Below are positions 23,413-35,199 of a DNA stretch of 64,000 nt, one piece after another; the stretch's first letter is position 1; each line of letters begins with the position of its first letter. This DNA is from Diospyros lotus. Lineage: Eukaryota > Streptophyta > Magnoliopsida > Ericales > Ebenaceae. The notes beneath the pieces were generated by a model. The model had not been told where the DNA came from, ran no database searches, and worked only from the letters and a program-made list of their open reading frames with translations. Position numbers and translations under genes: made by a program. Where the stretch lies: contig NC_068340.1 in NCBI RefSeq assembly GCF_014633365.1, positions 33,802,328 to 33,866,327 of the forward strand, in the 5' to 3' direction.

Positions 23413-25723
23413 TTACCTATCCCATTGGTACATCTTGGCTACTATGGGGTTCCAAACGTCTTCCAAATTATGCTTCTTTTCCTCAAAATCATCTATCTCT
23501 GCAAATTGTTTGCAATCCAACCACTGAATGGCCTCATCAATTGCGCATTTTGTCTTCATCTTGTCAGCCGGTGACATCTTGGAGGTGATCTTATGATCCT
23601 TGATAGTGTCTTTCAGCTTGTACACAAAGAATTCAAGAGCATTCTTAGCTTCAATCTTCTTCTTAAACTTCTCATCTTCAGCCTTGTATTTCTCAGCCTC
23701 CTTCAACATTCTGTCTACCTCTGCTTTGGACAATCTTCCATTTTCAAACGTGGTGATGGTCATCCCACTCATTTGACCAGTTGCCTTGTCCTCTGCCGAG
23801 ACATGTAAGATACCATTTGCATCCATCTCAAAACAAACATTGATCGTAGGCACACGAGCAGGGGCAGGAGGAATCCCACTAAGACAGAAATTACCAAGGA
23901 AATTGTTTTCGCTAACACGTGTTCTCTCACCCTGGTACACATCAATCCGAACCTGAGTCTGGTTATCTCTAACCGTAGTGAAACTATCCTCCTTCTTGGT
24001 AGGAATACTAGTGTTTCTCGGAATCACAACTGACATAACACCACCAAGAACTGCTGTGCCAAGAGATAGAGGTGTGACCTCCACCAACAGTAAGTCGCGA
24101 ATCTTCTCAGTAGCATTTCCACCCAAAATTGCAGCATGGACTGCAGCACCGTAGGCAACAGACTCATCGGGATTGATACTTTTGCACATTTCCTTTCCCT
24201 TAAAAAAATCTTGTAACAGCTGTTGCACTTTGGGAATTCTTGTGGAGCCACCAACAAGGACAACATCATGGATGTTGCGTATGTGAACATTTGCATCCAT
24301 TAAACATTTCTTAACCTGCTTCATGCACATCCTGAAGAGATCCATGTTGAGATCTTCAAATTTGGCGCGAGTAAGGGTTGTGGAGAAATCAATACCATCA
24401 TACAAACAGTCTATCTCAATTTTGGTCTGAATAGTCAACGAGAGGATCCTCTTGGCTCTCTCACAATATGTCCTTAGCCTACGAATAGCTCTAGGGTCTC
24501 TTGTTATGTCCTTCTTCCACTTCCTCTTGAACTCCTCAACAAAGTAGTCCACTATTCTGTTGTCAAAGTCTTCTCCACCGAGGTGAGTGTCACCGGTTGT
24601 GGCCTTCACTTTAATGACACCTTGCTTTATGGTAAGAAGTGAGACATCTAACGTACCACCACCAAGATCGAAGACAAGCGCATTTTTGTTTCCATCACTA
24701 CCCGCTTTCGTTTCCAACTCATAAGCAATCGCAGCAGCAGTGGGCTCATTCAGGATGCTCATGACGTTCAAGCCAGCGATAAACCCGGCATCCATTGTCG
24801 CCTGGCGCTGTGCGTCATTGAAGTAGGAAGGAACGGTGACAACTGCGTTCTTAACATACAATCCAAGAAAGGCCTCTGCAGCCTCGCGCATCTTCAAGAG
24901 CACCATTGATGATATCTCCTCTGCAGCAAATTGCTTCTGCTTATCTCTGTAAGTGACTTCAATCATGGGCCTATCCCGTGGACCAGCTACAACCTTGAAA
25001 GGCCAAAGCTTCATCTCACTCTGCACTGACTCATCACTGAATCTCCGGCCAATCAACCTCTTAGCATCTGCGAAGGTTAAAAGATGAAATGCATATACTC
25101 ATGCATTGATGCTTGCTGATACAGCTGGTATATATGCGAATATACATTTACAAAATGATGCATAAATAATAAATGTTTATGTTAACTAAGACCACGGACA
25201 GTAAGTCATTCATATCTCAACAACTTAATTTTGTCCATCCACTCAACCTTAATCTTAACAAATTAAGAAAACGTTTATCGGTCTACTTTTTTGCAACTAT
25301 AATCTGTACCCATCTTGTTTAAGAAATTGTTTTCTATATGACTATGAAAAAAAAATATTCCTTTTCTTTCGTTGACATCAGGAATCAGAAAGACTAGCTA
25401 CGTAACTTGGGAAATTTAACTTTTTCAATTACAGAATGTATGAAGATATCGTTTTCGAGAAGCTTTAAGAAGGAAGAGATGGGTAAGTGATTGCAGGGGT
25501 TACCGAAGATGGTGTTGGAGGGATTCTTGGCAACCTGATTCATGGCACCGTCGCCGATGAGGCGCTCCTCTTCAGTGAACGCCACGTACGAGGGCGTCGT
25601 TCTATTTCCTTGGTCGTTGACAATAATCTCAACCCGTTCATGCCACTGCCGCCACACTCCCACGCACGAGTAAGTCGTTCCCAGATCGATCCCGATCGCG
25701 GGCCCCTCTCCATTTCCGGCCAT
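23413..25723 (-). CDS. Cytosolic-type HSP70 lacking the EEVD tail (gene 4)
   Basis: Duplicate of the gene at 1262-3549. Exons 25723-25504 and 25067-23413, 624 aa, ending AKMYQWDR with TAA and so also without the Gly-rich tail and EEVD. All three HSP70 signatures, the catalytic Lys 76 and the interdomain linker are kept; the Glu at 190 in place of Gly and the Leu in GGGTLDVS are shared with gene 1. By hand count the exon-2 products differ at 38 residues with about 14 silent changes and no indels. Several changes are strong (Leu to Trp, Ser to Tyr twice, Glu to Lys). The truncation predates the duplication. Activity cannot be judged from the sequence. Confidence 0.9.
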
Positions 25724-25843
25724 TTTTGCCTCACCAGCAGCTAACAAATTAATTAAACAGCACCAGATAACTCTATGAAATTAAGAAGCCTCTCTCTCTC
25801 TCTCTCTCTTTCTCTGTTTGTGCTTGTTGAGGAGAGAGAGAGA

Positions 25844-25849
25844 TTTATA
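25844..25849 (-). promoter_or_regulatory. TATA box of HSP70 gene 4
   Basis: Minus-strand TATAAA, 121 bases before the ATG, with the same CT tract and AAGCTTC context as gene 1; the whole promoter is nearly identical to 3550-3780. Confidence 0.65.
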
Positions 25850-26179
25850 GAGAAGCTTTGGGACTAGGTTTGAAAGGGAATTGGAAAAGTTCAGCCTTTA
25901 TTTCTGGTTGGCGCCCCGCCCGTTCCCAGACCACCCCCTTTGAATTCTGAAAGTACTCGGATTAAAAAAAATTAGGAAAAACTAGTATTTATATAATTTT
26001 AAAAATCTTAATTTTATTATTATATCGCGTCCATATAATTATTGTTTACGATTTTTTTTTAAAAATGTATTTTTAGCAGTCCAGCAGAGACCAGAGTGAT
26101 ATATCATATATGTACGTTAGGATGATCCTTAAAATTAAATAATCAAAACATATATAAAAATGTCAATGAAATTAATATT

Positions 26180-26275
26180 AATTGCGGGACATTTTCAATG
26201 AGATAATTGACTTCCATGTAATCAATTAATTGCGGGACATTTTCTATGAGATGATTGACTTCCATGTAATCAATC
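26180..26275. repeat. 48-bp local tandem duplication
   Basis: AATTGCGGGACATTTTC plus the following 31 bases occurs twice here and once in copy A (near 4009), so it arose after the segmental duplication. Confidence 0.85.
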
Positions 26276-26402
26276 CAAATCATCAAATTTGGTTTTTCTT
26301 TTTTAACTTTCTTAGGGATAGGTTCATTAACGTTAAAAAAAAACATTCATATTACTTTCATAAATAATATTCAGTCCATCATTCATTCTTTATCTCATAA
26401 AT

Positions 26403-29400
26403 CACTACAAGAATTTTGAATTTTAGCGACGGAATATTTCCGTCGCTAAATTCAAAAATCCGTCGCTAAATCAATTTAACGACGAATTAGCGACGATTTT
26501 ATTCCGTTATTGAAACAATTGTAGCAATATTTTTTTTGCGACGGATCCGTCGTCAACTTAGGGACGAAAAATTTTCCGTCGCTAAATTTTTTTTTTTAAA
26601 TTTAACAACGAAAATTTTCGTCGCTATTTTTTTAAAATAATTATTAAAAAAATTAAAATTTATTTTAGCAATGAAATATTTCGTCGCAATTTATAAAATA
26701 TATTTTTTATTCTTAAAATATAAAATTAAAAAAATGTTAGCGACGGAGTATATTCCGTTGCTAAAGCATATTTATAAATAAAAAATAAAAAATAATAATA
26801 ATAATTAAAAAGATAAAAAAATAAATAATAAACATAAAATTATTAAGAAAAGAAGATAAGTATTTAATACTTAAATATTTAAAATTTAAATATAATCAAA
26901 AATAGACTAAAATTAAAATATTAACAAACATTTCTAATAATTGACTGAAAATAAATAAAATATTTAAATAAATAAAATAACACAAAAAAAAAAGCATACA
27001 AAATATATGAACAGCAAAAAATATCTAAAAAATAAAAAGTAAAATAAATATCTAAAAAATAAACATCAAATAAATAAAAAATTAAAAAAAAAAAAAGCAT
27101 ACAAAATATATGAACAGCAAAAAATAAATAAAAAATAAAAAGTAAAATAAATATCTAAAAAATAAACATCAAATAAATAAAAAATTAAAAAATAAATATC
27201 TAAAAAATAAAAATAAACATCAAACAAATTTTAAAAATAAAAAGTAAAATAAATATCTAAAAAATAAAAAATAAAAAATTAACCTGGGCGAGGGCGAGGG
27301 CGAGGGGTTCGAAGTGAGAGACGCGGACTAGGGCGAGGGGCAGCGAGCAAGAGTAAGCCGCAAGCGAGGGCGAGAGAGAGGCGAGGGCGATGCAGCAAAC
27401 GAGAGTGAGAGACCGAGGGCGAGCAGCGAGAGACGAAGGCGATGCAGCAAGCGAGAGCAAGAGAGCGAGGGCGAGGCCGCGAGCGAGAGCGAGACAGCAA
27501 ATGAGAGGCGAGATCGAGCGAGGGCGAAGAGCGACCGAGAGCGAAGGCGAGAAAGCGATGGCAAAACAGCGAGGGCGAGGGCGAGGCTGCGAGCAAGAGG
27601 CGAGATCAAGCGAGGGCGAAGCAGCGAGAGTGATGGCGAGACAGCGAGCGAGAGGCAAGGTCGAGCGAGGGCGAAGCAGCGACCGAGAGCGATGGCGAGA
27701 TAACGAGGGCGAGGCAGTGAGCTAGAGCGGGGGGAAGGCGAGGCAGTGAGCGAAAGTGGGGGCGAGGGCGAGATGAGAGACAGAGAGGGTTAGAGATTTG
27801 GGGGAGGGGGGATTTAGGGTTTTTTGGGGGGAAGGGAGGGGCAGGGGGGATTTGGTTAAGAAAAAGGCGAGGAGTTTCCTGCCTCTTGGATTTTTTTTTA
27901 ATATTTATTAATAAAATAAAAAATAATATAATTTATAAAAATAATAGAAATAATTATTTAATTGATAAAAATAATGTAATTTAAATAAAATTTTATTATT
28001 AAATAATTTAAATAAAATCTTATTGTAATTATCTAAAATTTTAATTATATTATAAATTGAATAATTATAATAAATTAATTTTATATATTGAATTATTTAT
28101 TAATAATTTGTTATCTTAAAAAATTAATTTTTTTCTATAAATAAAAATTATACTAAACGAATTTCAAATTACTGAATTTCATCTATAACTTAGATACAAA
28201 ATTAAAGAGTACAAATAATAAAGAGATATATTTATTTTTTTCTTAGTCAACATTAATGTTTTATACATAACACTTAAAGTTTAAAAATAAAAATTAACCC
28301 CTATAATTTTTTTATAATATAATTATTAAGGGAGAAAACCATTCCATATCTTCGTCTGAAAATTATTCCAGACTTTTCTTGATACTCTGTTATCCTAATC
28401 AAAACATTTCATTTCCCTAGTTGTTTATTATGAATGACTTAATTGTATATTTAATTGTGTTACAATGTCTATATATTAGATAGTGACATATGATATTGTT
28501 ATAAGTATAAGACACAATGTCATCCATATATTATGGTTTTAAATTTTTTAGTTTAGCAAAAAATTCTCCTATTTATAAAGAAAAAGATATTAACAAATAG
28601 CTCCTAGACATCTTCTTATATAATGTAATCCCTCAATATTGTTTTATTTTTATAATTTCTAAAATTTAAAATAAAGAAAATTTCAATAATATTATGATTT
28701 TTAAACTTTTTATTTATTTTTCAAATGTAGTGTTTGTTTACATTTTGTACACATTTAATAAATATTACGGTTTTGTACACAATGTCATCCATATATTATG
28801 GTTTTAAACTTTTTAGTTTAGCAAAAAATTCTCTTATTTATAAAAAAAAGAATTTGACAAATAGCTCATAGACACCTTTTTATATAATGTAATCCCTCAA
28901 TATTGTTTTATTTTTATGATTTCTAAAATTTAAAATAAAGAAAATTTCAATAATATTATGATTTTTAAACTTTTTATTTATTTTTCAAATGTAGTGTTTG
29001 TTTATATTTTGTACATATTTAAGAAATATTATAAATAATTAATTATTATACATTTAATATATTTTTTATTTTATACACATGAAATATATTAATTGATATA
29101 GTTAGAATTTAGTAATATTATGATTTTTAATATTAATATATTTATTTAAATTTTATAAATTAATTTTTTATTAATTTGTTTAAATGTATATTTAATTTTT
29201 TATAAAATTTAAATATTTATAAATTAATTGAATAAAAAAATTAAAAATTAAAGCGATGGATTTGGACATCCGTTGCTAACTTTAATTTTTTTTATTTAAA
29301 TTAATTTTAAATTTAAATTTTTTATTATAAAATTTAACGACGAAAATCCATTTCCGTCGGTAAATTTTAATAATAAAAAATTTAAATTTAAAATTTTATT

Positions 29401-29777
29401 TTAATTATTTAAATTAATATTAAAATTAATTTTTTATTTTTAAATTTTGCGACGGAATTTATTTTCCGTCGCTAAAATTAGTGACAGAAATAAATTCCGT
29501 CGCTATATAATTTTTTTGTTTGTTTTTTTTATTATAATTAAAATTTAGCGACGAAAAATTATTTTCGTCGCTAAAATTCGCGACGGATTATTTTTTCTGT
29601 AGCTAAAAAAATAAATTTTTTTATTTTTTATTTTTTTTAGAGACGAAATTTTATTCCGTTGCTAAAATCCGTTGCTAATTCTCAAAAAAAAAAAATTAAT
29701 CCATTGCAATTTCGTCTCTATTCCGTCACAAAATAGCGACGGACATTCCATCGCTAAATCCCGTTTTTCTTGTAGTG
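26403..29777. mobile_element. Non-autonomous CACTA-type element, 3.4 kb
   Basis: Ends CACTACAAGAA and TTCTTGTAGTG are inverted copies of the classical CACTA terminus. Both subterminal regions are packed with TTTAGCGACGGAA-type repeats in both orientations (26420-26760 and 29250-29760). It interrupts DNA continuous in copy A near 4180. A clean 3-bp target duplication is not obvious. The interior has a GA-rich block and AT-rich direct repeats (27000-27180; 28500-28600 against 28780-28880) but no transposase. Confidence 0.85.
27283..27790. repeat. GCGAGGGCGAG-type purine-rich minisatellite
   Basis: About 500 bases of degenerate GCGAG/GCAGCGAG units, purine-rich on the plus strand. It creates spurious Arg- or Ser/Leu-rich open frames on both strands. 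It lies in the core of the CACTA element. Confidence 0.85.
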
Positions 29778-30188
29778 TTAATCCAATTTAAGTATTGCAA
29801 ACAATTACCAAAATCTTATAAGAGACGTAACACTAAAACTCGAGAATTTTAAGTTATGTTCTCTTCGTATTTTAATTTTTAATTTTGAGTTTTAAATTCA
29901 TTTTCAATTTTGTGTTTTGAGTATTTGTTTTGAAATTTTTAAAAACGCATTCTTTTTGTCATTCTAAAAAATTATTTTTCAAAATAGAAAACTAGAAAAC
30001 ACATTTGTTTTGAATTTTTATAAAATATTATTTTATAATATTTTATTTAAAAAATTTGATTATTAAATAATAAAATTAACTCTTTTTAATATAATATTTT
30101 ATATTAAATATTATTATATATAATATGTGTAATACACTTACTAATATACTATACCCAATATATATTTTTAATTATAATATATATACAA

Positions 30189-31849
30189 TACATTTTTAAA
30201 ATTTTAAATAAATATAAAATTTTATTTTCTAAATTTAAGAATAATTTTTTTTCTTTTTCTTTTTCTATTCTCTCTAGCTCCTACTTTTTCTCTGTCGCTA
30301 ATGACTAACATCGGTTGGAGATTTACACAATCAAAATCTACCATTAGAAAAATCAAGTCAAGAGGGTTAACATACATAAAAATAGACCATATTTAATAGT
30401 TAGATTTTGATAGATTTGATTTTTAATTTTAGACAAAACCTAAAAAACGCAGTCAATTGTCACTAGCCACTGTGGCTAGTGGTTTCATGGTCGTCGATGG
30501 TTGTTTGGATGTTACTTGGCTGGCCGGCAATCGTTTGGATGTTGCTTGGCCAGCTGAGAGTCGTTTGGATGTTGCTTGGTCGGCCGACAATTATCAAGCC
30601 ATCATTGATGAGCAATCCCGCCATCGATGATGAATCGAGTTTGTTCTTCCTTATCATTTTGAACTTCATTAAGTTTTTGTTGTAGTCTGTTTTTTTAAAG
30701 CCTTATGAACCTTGTTTTGAATGGGAGTATCAGATAGCGGTTGTATTTTTTATATATGTTTTGTGTTGTATTTTTATTACTGTTTTATGTGTATAGTTAG
30801 TTAGTTAGTTCTTTTGGTCAGTTGATAGCAGTAGTACTTAACAGTTAGAGCAGGGCACCCTTTATGTATTTAATTAAAGCTGTAAGCAGCTGTGTTTCAA
30901 TCAATTGAACAAGGTTTTTTTTTATATATTTCGTTTGTCTCAATATAAATTACTCGAGAATCCTTGTTTAATTGGACGTTTTTTAAACAAATTATTATAA
31001 GTTTAGCTAGGCGTGACCAGCTTTCTTTTCTTTCTCATGTTTTAACCCCAAAAGAAATATAAAAATAAAGAAATTCAAGAATTGAAGCTTGGACGTACGA
31101 TGGCAATATAAACGATTGATCTAGATTTAATTTGACTACCCAAGTATAACTGATAACACCATCATCAATTATGACTCTTAATATTACTCTTTTTCTAATT
31201 ATCAAATGTGTCATATGATGAAAGGACAATATATATTACAATATATATAACCTTTTTCTTTCTTTTTTTTTTAGGTTTGAAGCTTTTTTTTTTTTTTTTT
31301 GTCAATGTACCATTATGAGCACCTCTTGCTGTTCGATCCCATGATTCTAGTAAAAGATGTAAATTAGGGAACCCAGTAGCTTATTTCTATCCCTAGTCTC
31401 TCTCCGCTGATGTGAAGACAATCTGACAATTTTTTAATTTTTAGAATAGCCCTAGTTACTAAGCTTTCTCCCGTGGCTATGGCTCAAACACAAAACATGA
31501 GAGCCCAAAGAATAATACCCAGCAATTCTTCCTTTGCAAATTGATGTATGTCCTGGGTAAGTTTGAAGCTGTCTGAGCTATACAGTATGTGTACTCTGTC
31601 CAATAATTAACTATTTAAGTGTCTTTTAGTTCAACTTTTGTTTTTAATTTTTATTTTTAAAACTTTATAAATAAAAAAAAAGAACGACATTTAATGATTG
31701 GGAAAATTGCACTCCGCATGCCTAAAGTTTAGATTTATTATAAAAACTACTCTTTAACTTTTAGAAAGAGAAAATGTAAAGAATGCTCCTGACTTTTATC
31801 ACAAGATTGTGGTTACTACCACCATCAAGTAATTGTTTAAAAATTTTAA
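30189..31849. other. Intergenic DNA with minisatellite and LTR-like piece
   Basis: Contains three exact-period 30-bp units of TCGTTTGGATGTTGCTTGG type (30501-30590) and, around 30780-30910, a (TTAG)n tract followed by a stretch resembling the 3' end of a Copia LTR. No gene is supported. Confidence 0.5.
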
Positions 31850-33220
31850 GGGAGTTTTTGGTATAGAAGAAGTTTTTGTATTTTTGAGAATGTTAAGTTA
31901 GAAATCTATATCTTTATATTTGATATAATTTTTTTAAAAACAAATCTTGAAAAAATAGTATTCTCAATATTTATTTTTAATCAACTTTCTCACAAAAAGA
32001 TTTTCATAGGAATTGAGAATCTTGGATTCCCATGGATTAAAGAAAGTTTTTAACAAATACAAAGACTAAAACACTTATAGTTGCATTTTCATATATATTG
32101 ACTTTCATGTGTCCTAAGCTCTATTAGTAATAGCAATTGAATGCTTTATATATAAAATTCTTTAAAAATAATTAAAGTAGATATTCTTACAAATATATAC
32201 ACATAATGTGTAAAAAATGACATTTTTTTACTTCCTAAAGAGCTTATGGTCCCAATATTTTATATATTAAAATAAATTTATCATTTTTAAACAAATAAAA
32301 TAAAGATAATTTTGAAAAATAATATGAATTCTCAAGAATGTTGCATTTAAATTAAACATAAGAATATAAGGTTGCGTGTTCTCTTTCCGTTTTTAATTTT
32401 CAGTTTTGAATTTTAAATTTATTTTTAGTTTTATATTTTGATAGTTTATTTTTAAAAAATTAAAAACATATTTTTTTATCATTTTAAAAGATTGTTTCTT
32501 AAAACAGAAAATTAGAAAACACGTTTACTTTAAAATTTTGAGAGAAAATATTTTATAATATTTTATTCAATGAATTTGATTATTAAATGATAAAATTGAT
32601 TCTTTTTAATAAAATTTTGTTTTTAAAATAAAATAATAAATTTGATTAATAAATTATTGACATTTGAGTGATAATTTATATTAAATATTATTATATATAA
32701 TATGTGTAATATAATTAATAATATACTATATGTTATCCTATTTTTTAATTATAATATAGATATACTATATTTTTAAATTTTAAATAAATATATAATTTTC
32801 TTTAAAAAATTAAGAATATTTTTTTCTTTTTTTTCTTCTTTTATTTTTTTCTTTTTATTTTTTAGAGTCAAAACATGAAAAATGCATTGTGTTTTCCATA
32901 TTTTGGATTTAGAGATTGTTTTGGCTGAAAATAACCAAAATTTTTGTTATTTTGGGTTTCCTTTATAAAAAAATTTCTTGTTTTTAAAAATATATTTTTG
33001 AAAATGATCAAGTAAACACATTTTAATAATTTTAAAAAACTGAAAACTAAAAATGGCTTGAAAATAATAAAAAGAACATAGTCTAAGATTTTTAAAAAAT
33101 AATATCCAACATTTCTAAGAATGTTTAAAATTAATCAAATATAAAATTGCATAACCAAGAGCATTCTCAAGAATCATGAATCTTAGAGATTTAAAAAAAT
33201 TTCTTATACCAAACACCCAG
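31850..33220. mobile_element. Harbinger-like TIR element containing a nested MITE
   Basis: Left end GGGAGTTTTTGGTATA and right end TATACCAAACACCCAG are inverted; TAA lies just outside both (31847-31849 and 33221-33223). Inner flanks also pair (GAGAATG near 31886 and CATTCTCAAG near 33152). The inner AT-rich repeat at 32371-33086 seems to be a later insertion. Confidence 0.5.
32371..33086. mobile_element. AT-rich MITE of the GTTCTCTTT family
   Basis: Begins GTTGCGTGTTCTCTTT and ends in the inverse AAAGAACATAGTC, with long A/T-rich arms (TTTTTAATTTTCAGTTTTG and CTGAAAACTAAAAATGG). The same arms occur near 4240, 29853, 37137-37640 and 55158-55378. Flanked by ATAAG and TAAGA. Confidence 0.55.
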
Positions 33221-34369
33221 TAAAAGTCTTTGCTAATTTCAACCTAAATGTGTACAAACATTCTAAAATATCGTTATGAACTTGTAATGTCTATTTTACC
33301 TCTTTGATTAATGGCCAAATTAACATTAATATACTTCGACAACCACATATAGAGGTGCGAACATGGATCTTGATTGGTAAAGAAAAAAGATACGTGATTG
33401 TTAATGAAATATGACTATTGTTTGAAGGTGTGACGAGTTAAAAGTGCACTTAGTTTTAAATCTAGCTACCATATGAATGGGTGGAGATTAAAAGTTTTGG
33501 GTCGAGCCATTTTTATTGTGTTTTTTTTTTTATTTCTATGAATACTTCAATAGTTGATTAAATATAGTAAAATTAATTGGGTCTTGTGGACATATTTTTT
33601 GTATAAATACCAAAACGAAAAGGTGTAATAAATATATTTTATGAAATTACAAGGGAAATTGGTTCAAATTTTAACAAACGTATGTGTTCCCACTATAATT
33701 TATTTTAGAAAAGAAAGGGAAACAAAAAATAATTAAAAATTTATTTCTAAAATATGAGAACAAATTTATCATTTTGTATTTCAACGTAACGCCACACACA
33801 AACAAAGAGGTAACTTTTGTTATTTCTAAAATGTAGAGATATTTTATGTCATTTCAATAAATTTCAATAGTGTTGTTTACATTTTACCATTTTGACAAAA
33901 TTACCACTAAAATGAACCCAAGTTGATACGTATGACAGTAATTAAATCTCACTAACCTTTCTTAATATTGCTAATTTTAAATGAACTTCGATTGCTTTGA
34001 TTAATTTTAGTAATTTCAATTCAATTAATTAAACCAATTTTTAAACATTTTAACTTTTTTTGGTTTTATTATCTATAAATTTAATGAATTTGCTTCAGTT
34101 ATCAAAACGAGATTAATAGAGTGGTTTCTTACATGTCCAACAACTCTTGAGGCAAAACGGGAGTTATTATTCAGAATAAAAAAAAAAGAGAGAGAGAACG
34201 AGAGCATAGAGAAAAAAATAAAACAATTAAAATTAAAAAAACATATTAAAGAATATGTTAATTTTTTGTTCACTATTTGAAAAAATAGTTTTTTTATTTT
34301 TAAATAAAAATAAAAACTAATAGTAAAGTCCTATCCGGTGCCATGGCAAGCATCAAATCGAATTCATGG
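33221..34369. other. AT-rich intergenic DNA
   Basis: No gene or clear repeat boundary; long A/T runs and a short GA microsatellite near 34190. Confidence 0.4.
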
Positions 34370-35199
34370 CAGGAGGGCGACAACATCAAATAGTTTTGGA
34401 AAATTCTATCCGCAACTCGTGAAATTGCTCTTCACAACCCATCCCATGCAAAATGCTTCACCAATTTTAACTCTAATTATAGCATAGAAAAGAGAGAGAG
34501 ACTGGGTCGGTTTCCATGGCCGACCCACACACACATATCTATATCTATATATATATTATAACAAAACAGTTGCCAAATTTTTTTCTCGCCCATTTTCAAT
34601 TTCTATTTTAATATTTTATTATGTTTTGTTTATTTTAATTAAGTCTAGATTTATGAAAAACGTATAGTTCTTGGAAACTGTACATAATTTTTTTTAACTA
34701 AAAATTACTCAGAGAATGTGTAAGCATGGTATATAAAGAGACAATAATATCTAATTCATATTATTAATTCTTAAAAATTAATATAAAATTTTAATTAAAA
34801 TAAATTATAGAAAAATGAGATTTTTTTAAATCGGAAGAAATTTTGAGATATTAAGTAATACTATCGGGTGCCAAGTAAATTTTTTTAAAAAATAAATTAA
34901 TTTTTTTATTTTATTTCCCATAATTTATCTCTCATTCTCTCTCAATAAAGCCACCACTCAAAACTCTAAAACCCTTAATTAGTTTCAAAATCATACAAAA
35001 AAAAGTACAAATCATATATATTTTTATGTTATTACTTAATTTTAAAAAATAATTAGTTGGTAGGTTATGTTAAATTAGTTATTTAGGCAAAATTGAATTA
35101 TTTTAAATAAGTCGTTTAAGTTATTTTGACAAAATTAATATTTTGTATAGGCTATTTATATTTATCACATATTGTCATATTTCTTTTGAAAATTTTATT

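Larger units (their letters stand above)
21232..30188. repeat. Segmental duplication, copy B
   Basis: Collinear with 1-4590. It is about 4.4 kb longer because of insertions at 21613-22556 and 26403-29777 and a 48-bp local duplication at 26180-26275. The match ends near 30188, where copy A continues into the Copia fragment. Confidence 0.93.

Noticed and set aside
27257..27725. Open frames rich in Arg or Ser/Leu on both strands
   Set aside because: They are translations of the purine-rich GCGAG minisatellite inside a CACTA element.
30479..30685. Frame with repeated VVWMLLG
   Set aside because: A 30-bp minisatellite happens to be open in one frame; no signal for a gene around it.
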